From positions 5,772,001 to 5,836,000 of the forward strand of contig CP051187.1 of assembly GCA_038087035.1 (NCBI GenBank): a DNA stretch of 64,000 bases. Direction: 5' to 3'. Below are positions 60,756 to 64,000 of the stretch, one piece after another (the stretch's first letter is position 1; each line of letters begins with the position of its first letter). The notes below the pieces were generated by a model. It was given only the letters and a program-made list of their open reading frames with translations. It made no database searches and was not told the origin of the DNA. The DNA comes from Gloeotrichia echinulata CP02. GTDB lineage: Bacteria; Cyanobacteriota; Cyanobacteriia; Cyanobacteriales; Nostocaceae. The translations under genes were made by a program, and so were the position numbers.

Positions 60756-61568
60756 TTAAAATACTCGATGTTGCAGGGAGGGCATTTGACGGCGGACTTG
60801 TTCGAGACGTGTGGGTTTAATTTCTGCGATCGCAATTCCTGGTTGTTCGCCAGCATCAGCTAAAATTGCGCCCCAGGGGTCGATAATTACCGCGTGTCCG
60901 TGGGTGTAACGGCGACCATAGTTATTACCGGTTTGAGCGGGAGCAATCACATAGGCGGTATTTTCAATCGCCCTTGCTTGTAGTAATACTTGCCAGTGGT
61001 CTTTCCCCGTGAAAGCAGTGAAAGCTGCTGGTACAAATATGACATCTGCTCCCTTGTCTGAAAGATGGCGGTACAATTCAGGGAAGCGGACATCATAGCA
61101 GATAGAAAGTCCTATATTACCCAGTTTTTCCGAAAAATAGACGGGGGGTAGGAGCTTACCAGCCATCACAGTGCTGGATTCTTGATAGGTGTTACCGTCG
61201 GGAACATTAACATCAAATAGGTGTACTTTATAATAGCGAGTGAGTTCTTCTCCGTTGGGGTCAATGAGGAGGGTGGTGTTGTAAACTTTGCCCGTATTGT
61301 CTACAGGAAGTGGAAAACTACCACCGAGAATCGTAATTTGATAGCGCTGCGCCATTTTTTTGAGAAATATTTCCGATTCATGGGCGATCGCACCCCCTTG
61401 AGCCTGTTTGTCGTTTTCTTCTCCCATAAAAGAAAAGTTTTCAGGTAGTCCCACCAATTCAGCACCTTGACGCACAGCCAGATCGATTAATTCCTCCGCC
61501 TGTGCTAAGTTTTTCTGTAGATTGGGCACACTGGTCAATTGAATAGCGGCTGCTAAATAAGACTTCAT
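60756..61568 (-). CDS. Carbon-nitrogen hydrolase (Nit1/omega-amidase-like)
   Basis: 270 aa nitrilase-superfamily protein. Catalytic Glu in GLPENFSF, Lys in RYYKVHLFDV and Cys in GLSICYDVRFPELYR; also the GRRYTHGHAVIIDPWG block. This branch includes deaminated-glutathione amidase and omega-amidase; the exact substrate is not decided. ATG start at 61568. Confidence 0.92.
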   Translation of the reverse strand: MKSYLAAAIQLTSVPNLQKNLAQAEELIDLAVRQGAELVGLPENFSFMGEENDKQAQGGAIAHESEIFLKKMAQRYQITILGGSFPLPVDNTGKVYNTTLLIDPNGEELTRYYKVHLFDVNVPDGNTYQESSTVMAGKLLPPVYFSEKLGNIGLSICYDVRFPELYRHLSDKGADVIFVPAAFTAFTGKDHWQVLLQARAIENTAYVIAPAQTGNNYGRRYTHGHAVIIDPWGAILADAGEQPGIAIAEIKPTRLEQVRRQMPSLQHRVF

Positions 61569-61652
61569 AGATTCAACAAACAGTGGATTTGTTCAGGATA
61601 GATTCTCAAATATATCCTTACTTCAAGGGCTGTGGAGCTTAATTAGAATTGC

Positions 61653-62096
61653 TTGACGTTCTCACCGCCCTAAAAGTGCGGTGATTCCAAAAATTACTTT
61701 TTAGGTTTTCTCTTTCAGCGACAAACCTTAAAATCAACTATCCATTGCTGGCAATGCTTAAACCAATTAACCGTTCAATAGAACCAATTAACGAGTCTAA
61801 CTTAGTCGATCCCAGAGGGCTACATCTCCAGAGACTTACTAGAATATGCAATCTAGCGTTTTCGTGCGCCCCACGATACGTTAACAGACAAGAATATTTT
61901 GTTTTCTGGCTGGTGGTACTCTGTTGATTTCCCTAGCTTTGATTAGACTCGTTTTCGCCACCGAGTTGTCTTTATTTTTTCCCGACCTATCGTGTCTGAC
62001 TCAACAATTGAGTCGTCCTGTATCGGCGGATATTCTACCTGAGACAAAACAATTTTACCAAAAAGCCGTCCTAGAAGGACGGTGGCTCTAGACCCA
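61653..62096 (+). mobile_element. Non-autonomous element (444 bp) with IsrB-type ends
   Basis: Left end TTGAC with hairpin CACCGCCCTAAAAGTGCGGTG (stem CACCGC/GCGGTG). Right end CCGTCCTAGAAGGACGG (62066-62082), ending GACCCA before a T-run. The 370-base interior has no recognisable ORF and might be a decayed guide-RNA region. It shares TTTTACCAAAAAGCCGTCC with the element at 1054. Confidence 0.65.
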
Positions 62097-62136
62097 GTTT
62101 TTTTTGGTATACAAGAATAAATTATTTTTCACAAAA

Positions 62137-62215
62137 ACTTTTCCCCAATCCCCAATCCCCAATCCCCAGCGATGCACTGAGCTTGTCGAAGTGTCCCCAA
62201 TCCCCAATCCCCAGT
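62137..62215. repeat. CCCCAAT heptamers and the GCACTGAGCTTG unit
   Basis: (CCCCAAT)n on both sides of one copy of AGCGATGCACTGAGCTTGTC, just downstream of the gene at 62224. Confidence 0.82.
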
Positions 62216-62223
62216 CTCTTGTG

Positions 62224-62847
62224 CTACTTCCGCACGCTTCCCGCATGACAATCCCGTAACCAATCGTTAATTGCTTGGGCGATCGCACTTTTGCTGCTAT
62301 CCCGTGCTGGCGATGGTGGTTGTCCTAATTGAGACACATCAGATCGAGTAAACATCATCACCAGACGCCAACCATTTTTTGTTTTTGTCAAAAACAGCCG
62401 ATGAAATTGCTGTAATTCCACCGCTTTTCCACCTATATACTGCCGTTCTAAAGTAGTAAAGAAAACCTGCTCAACTCCAGAAGCAGCACTTTTTTGTAAA
62501 TCTAAAGTAGACTCATCAGGATTCAGGGGTAGGGGCGTAAACTCCGGTCTACCCGCCAGCAGCATATAGCTGTAAACTTCATAACCTCTACTGCGGCGGC
62601 GGGCGCGTTGAGTGGTGCGATTAGTATAGCTAGGTAAATTACGCAACAACTCTGTAGTTAATGCTTTTAAATTTTCTTCAGGGCAAATAACTTTCACTCC
62701 CCTCTCTGGTTGCCCAGAGGGGCTGGGGGTGAGGTTCTGCGATAATGCGGTGTTATCAAAGCTATTTGCTACCAACCAGAAGCCACCAGCCATCAAACAA
62801 ATTTTGAATTTTGAATTTTGAATGTTGGAACTTGCTCCTACCTTCAT
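62224..62847 (-). CDS. Conserved hypothetical exported protein
   Basis: 207 aa. A hydrophobic N-terminal segment (ICLMAGGFWLVANSF) could be a signal peptide. The middle (ICPEENLKALTTELLRNLPS, NRTTQRARRRSRGYEVYSYM) and the C-terminus (INDWLRDCHAG) have conserved-looking cysteines. Its ATG overlaps the pyrF stop by four bases, so it is translated with pyrF. I cannot name the family. Confidence 0.72.
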   Translation of the reverse strand: MKVGASSNIQNSKFKICLMAGGFWLVANSFDNTALSQNLTPSPSGQPERGVKVICPEENLKALTTELLRNLPSYTNRTTQRARRRSRGYEVYSYMLLAGRPEFTPLPLNPDESTLDLQKSAASGVEQVFFTTLERQYIGGKAVELQQFHRLFLTKTKNGWRLVMMFTRSDVSQLGQPPSPARDSSKSAIAQAINDWLRDCHAGSVRK

Positions 62848-63557
62848 GTCACCAAAGTCAACTCCTCACAAATCCTCTTCCAGGCTAACTCAGGTTCAGC
62901 AGCAGTGGTGATGGGACGACCAATGACGAGGTAATCGGCGCCGGCTTTCAAAGCTTGGGATGGTGTAAGCGATCGCTTTTGATCTGTCTTATCTGCCCAA
63001 GTGGGACGCACTCCTGGACAAACCAACAGAAAATCATCCCCGCAAGTTTGCCGTAATTGCGCCGCCTCTTGGGGTGAACAAACCGCCCCATCTAACCCCG
63101 CCTCTTTCGCCAACAACGCCATTTCTAGAGCGTATTCTGGCAATTCTATGGGTATTTTCAACTCAAACGCCAACCTTCTAGCCGAAATACTCGTTAATAG
63201 AGTAATTGCAATCAATTTCGGCGGTTTCACCCCCGCTTGTGCCGCCCCTATTTGTACCGCCTCAGATGCAGCCAACAGAGCATCTCTACCACAAGTAGCG
63301 TGAATTGTCAATAAATCAACGCCATAACCAGCCGCAGCGCGACAAGCACCAGCGACTGTATTGGGGATATCGTGAAACTTTAAATCCAGGAAAATGCGCT
63401 TTTGCCTGGATTTTAGCACCTCCAGAATTGAAGGACCTGTGCTAGTAAACAACTCCAAACCCACCTTCCAGAAACCGACTTCGGGAAGTAGATCCACAAG
63501 GGCGATCGCACTTTTTTCATCCGGCACATCCAAGGGGACAATAATTCTATTTGTCAT
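62844..63557 (-). CDS. pyrF: Orotidine 5'-phosphate decarboxylase
   Basis: Last step of UMP synthesis. Seen: IIVPLDVPDEKSAIALVDLL, the catalytic DLKFHDIPNTVAGA (Asp-Lys-Asp network), LLTIHATCGRDAL, VCPGVRP and DYLVIGRPITTA. 237 aa, normal. The start codon ATGACAAAT is the last unit of a TGACAAA heptamer array, as in the HAD gene at 27843. It overlaps the next gene by four bases. Confidence 0.97.
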   Translation of the reverse strand: MTNRIIVPLDVPDEKSAIALVDLLPEVGFWKVGLELFTSTGPSILEVLKSRQKRIFLDLKFHDIPNTVAGACRAAAGYGVDLLTIHATCGRDALLAASEAVQIGAAQAGVKPPKLIAITLLTSISARRLAFELKIPIELPEYALEMALLAKEAGLDGAVCSPQEAAQLRQTCGDDFLLVCPGVRPTWADKTDQKRSLTPSQALKAGADYLVIGRPITTAAEPELAWKRICEELTLVT

Positions 63558-63628
63558 TTGTCATTTGTCATTTGTCATTACTCATTACTCATTACTCATT
63601 ACTCATTACTCCCCAATCCCCAGTCCCC
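63545..63628. repeat. Heptamer arrays before pyrF
   Basis: TTTGTCA units then ACTCATT units, followed by CCCCAATCCCCAGTCCCC. They fill the gap between tyrS and pyrF, and the first overlaps the pyrF start. Confidence 0.86.
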
Positions 63629-63629
63629 A

Positions 63630-63998
63630 TTAAGGAACTAAGCGGACGAATTTATTTTTACCCACTTGCAAAACTTTACCATCTAACTCAATTGCAGCGG
63701 CGAAACTAGTATCAACATCAGAAATGCGATCGCCATCTAGACGCACCCCACCTTCCTGAATTTTTCGCTTACCTTCGGCGCTACTTTTGCACAAGCCGGT
63801 GACGTTGAGCAGATAAGCTAACTTGACGGGGAACTGTGAAATTTCAGCCAAAGAAAATTCGGGAACAGTACCTTCCTTACCACCGCTTTTTGCGGCTTCC
63901 TTGGCTTCATTAGCTGCTTGTTCGCCGTGATACTGTTTAACAACTTCCCAGGCTAAAAGTATTTGGCGATCGCGGGGATTTTCTGGCAGTTTATCTAA
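63630..63998 (-). CDS. tyrS: Tyrosyl-tRNA synthetase, C-terminal part (5' end outside window)
   Basis: The frame is open to the end of the window: LPENPRDRQILLAWEVVKQY, then FSLAEISQFPVKLAYLLNVT and the S4-like RNA-binding domain GKRKIQEGGVRLDGDRISDV ending GKNKFVRLVP. This fits the C-terminus of bacterial TyrS. The catalytic domain lies outside. It is on the same strand upstream of pyrF. Confidence 0.93.
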   Translation of the reverse strand, partial: LDKLPENPRDRQILLAWEVVKQYHGEQAANEAKEAAKSGGKEGTVPEFSLAEISQFPVKLAYLLNVTGLCKSSAEGKRKIQEGGVRLDGDRISDVDTSFAAAIELDGKVLQVGKNKFVRLVP

Positions 63999-64000
63999 AG

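Overview
The window reads as chromosome of a filamentous, probably heterocyst-forming cyanobacterium (order Nostocales). The evidence is the frequent HIP1 octamer GCGATCGC, long heptanucleotide tandem repeats (STRR type), very small dispersed palindromic repeats, and typical cyanobacterial genes: PSRP-3/Ycf65, a one-helix Hlip, a CrtO-type ketolase, short-form ArgC, class II Calvin-cycle aldolase, atpB-atpC and a kinase-WD40 fusion. No species can be named from the sequence alone.

Layout. 0-5 kb: 3' end of a stomatin-like gene, then folP and tpiA (minus strand) separated by an IscB transposon with its omega-RNA. 5-11 kb: a 63-bp tandem array, a small membrane protein, a transposase remnant, a DUF697-type GTPase, a toxin-antitoxin operon split by a TnpB element, and argC. 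11-20 kb: MscS-type TM-helix protein, SRPBCC protein, SirB1-like protein, atpB-atpC, flotillin-like protein. 20-28.6 kb: a carotenoid oxygenase fused to TTR-like and TerB-like domains, a kinase-WD40 protein, PSRP-3, an IsrB transposon, a DUF29 gene and a HAD hydrolase. 28.7-32 kb: an FkbM methyltransferase gene split by a second TnpB element whose tnpB is itself frameshifted, and a truncated P450. 32-35.6 kb: TPR protein, ruvB, hisF. 35.7-43.7 kb: an accessory island starting at a truncated tRNA-Ala and holding toxin-antitoxin genes and orphans, an IS4-family element, a Uma2 nuclease and a possible TOPRIM protein. 44-51 kb: phosphoketolase, a second 63-bp array, a DUF305 lipoprotein, and an exporter/PLP-enzyme pair. 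51-64 kb: a collapsed two-component system, crtO, a saccharopine-dehydrogenase-like gene, hli, fba, a polysaccharide deacetylase, a phosphodiester glycosidase-like protein, a nitrilase-like gene, pyrF and the 3' part of tyrS.

The housekeeping content is ordinary: carbon fixation, ATP synthesis, folate, arginine, histidine and pyrimidine synthesis, and recombination. The unusual part is the mobile-DNA layer. Four OMEGA-type RNA-guided nuclease elements (IscB, IsrB, two TnpB) lie in 31 kb, with three non-autonomous relatives of the IsrB element. For two insertions the empty site can be rebuilt exactly: TnpB in fkbM (TTAC/TCAA ends) and TnpB in the toxin-antitoxin operon (restoring an overlapping antitoxin-toxin junction). 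A 24-nt dispersed repeat is seen with and without its insert, once inside tnpB. MITEs with target duplications, two related 63-bp arrays and minisatellites that enter coding sequence complete this layer.
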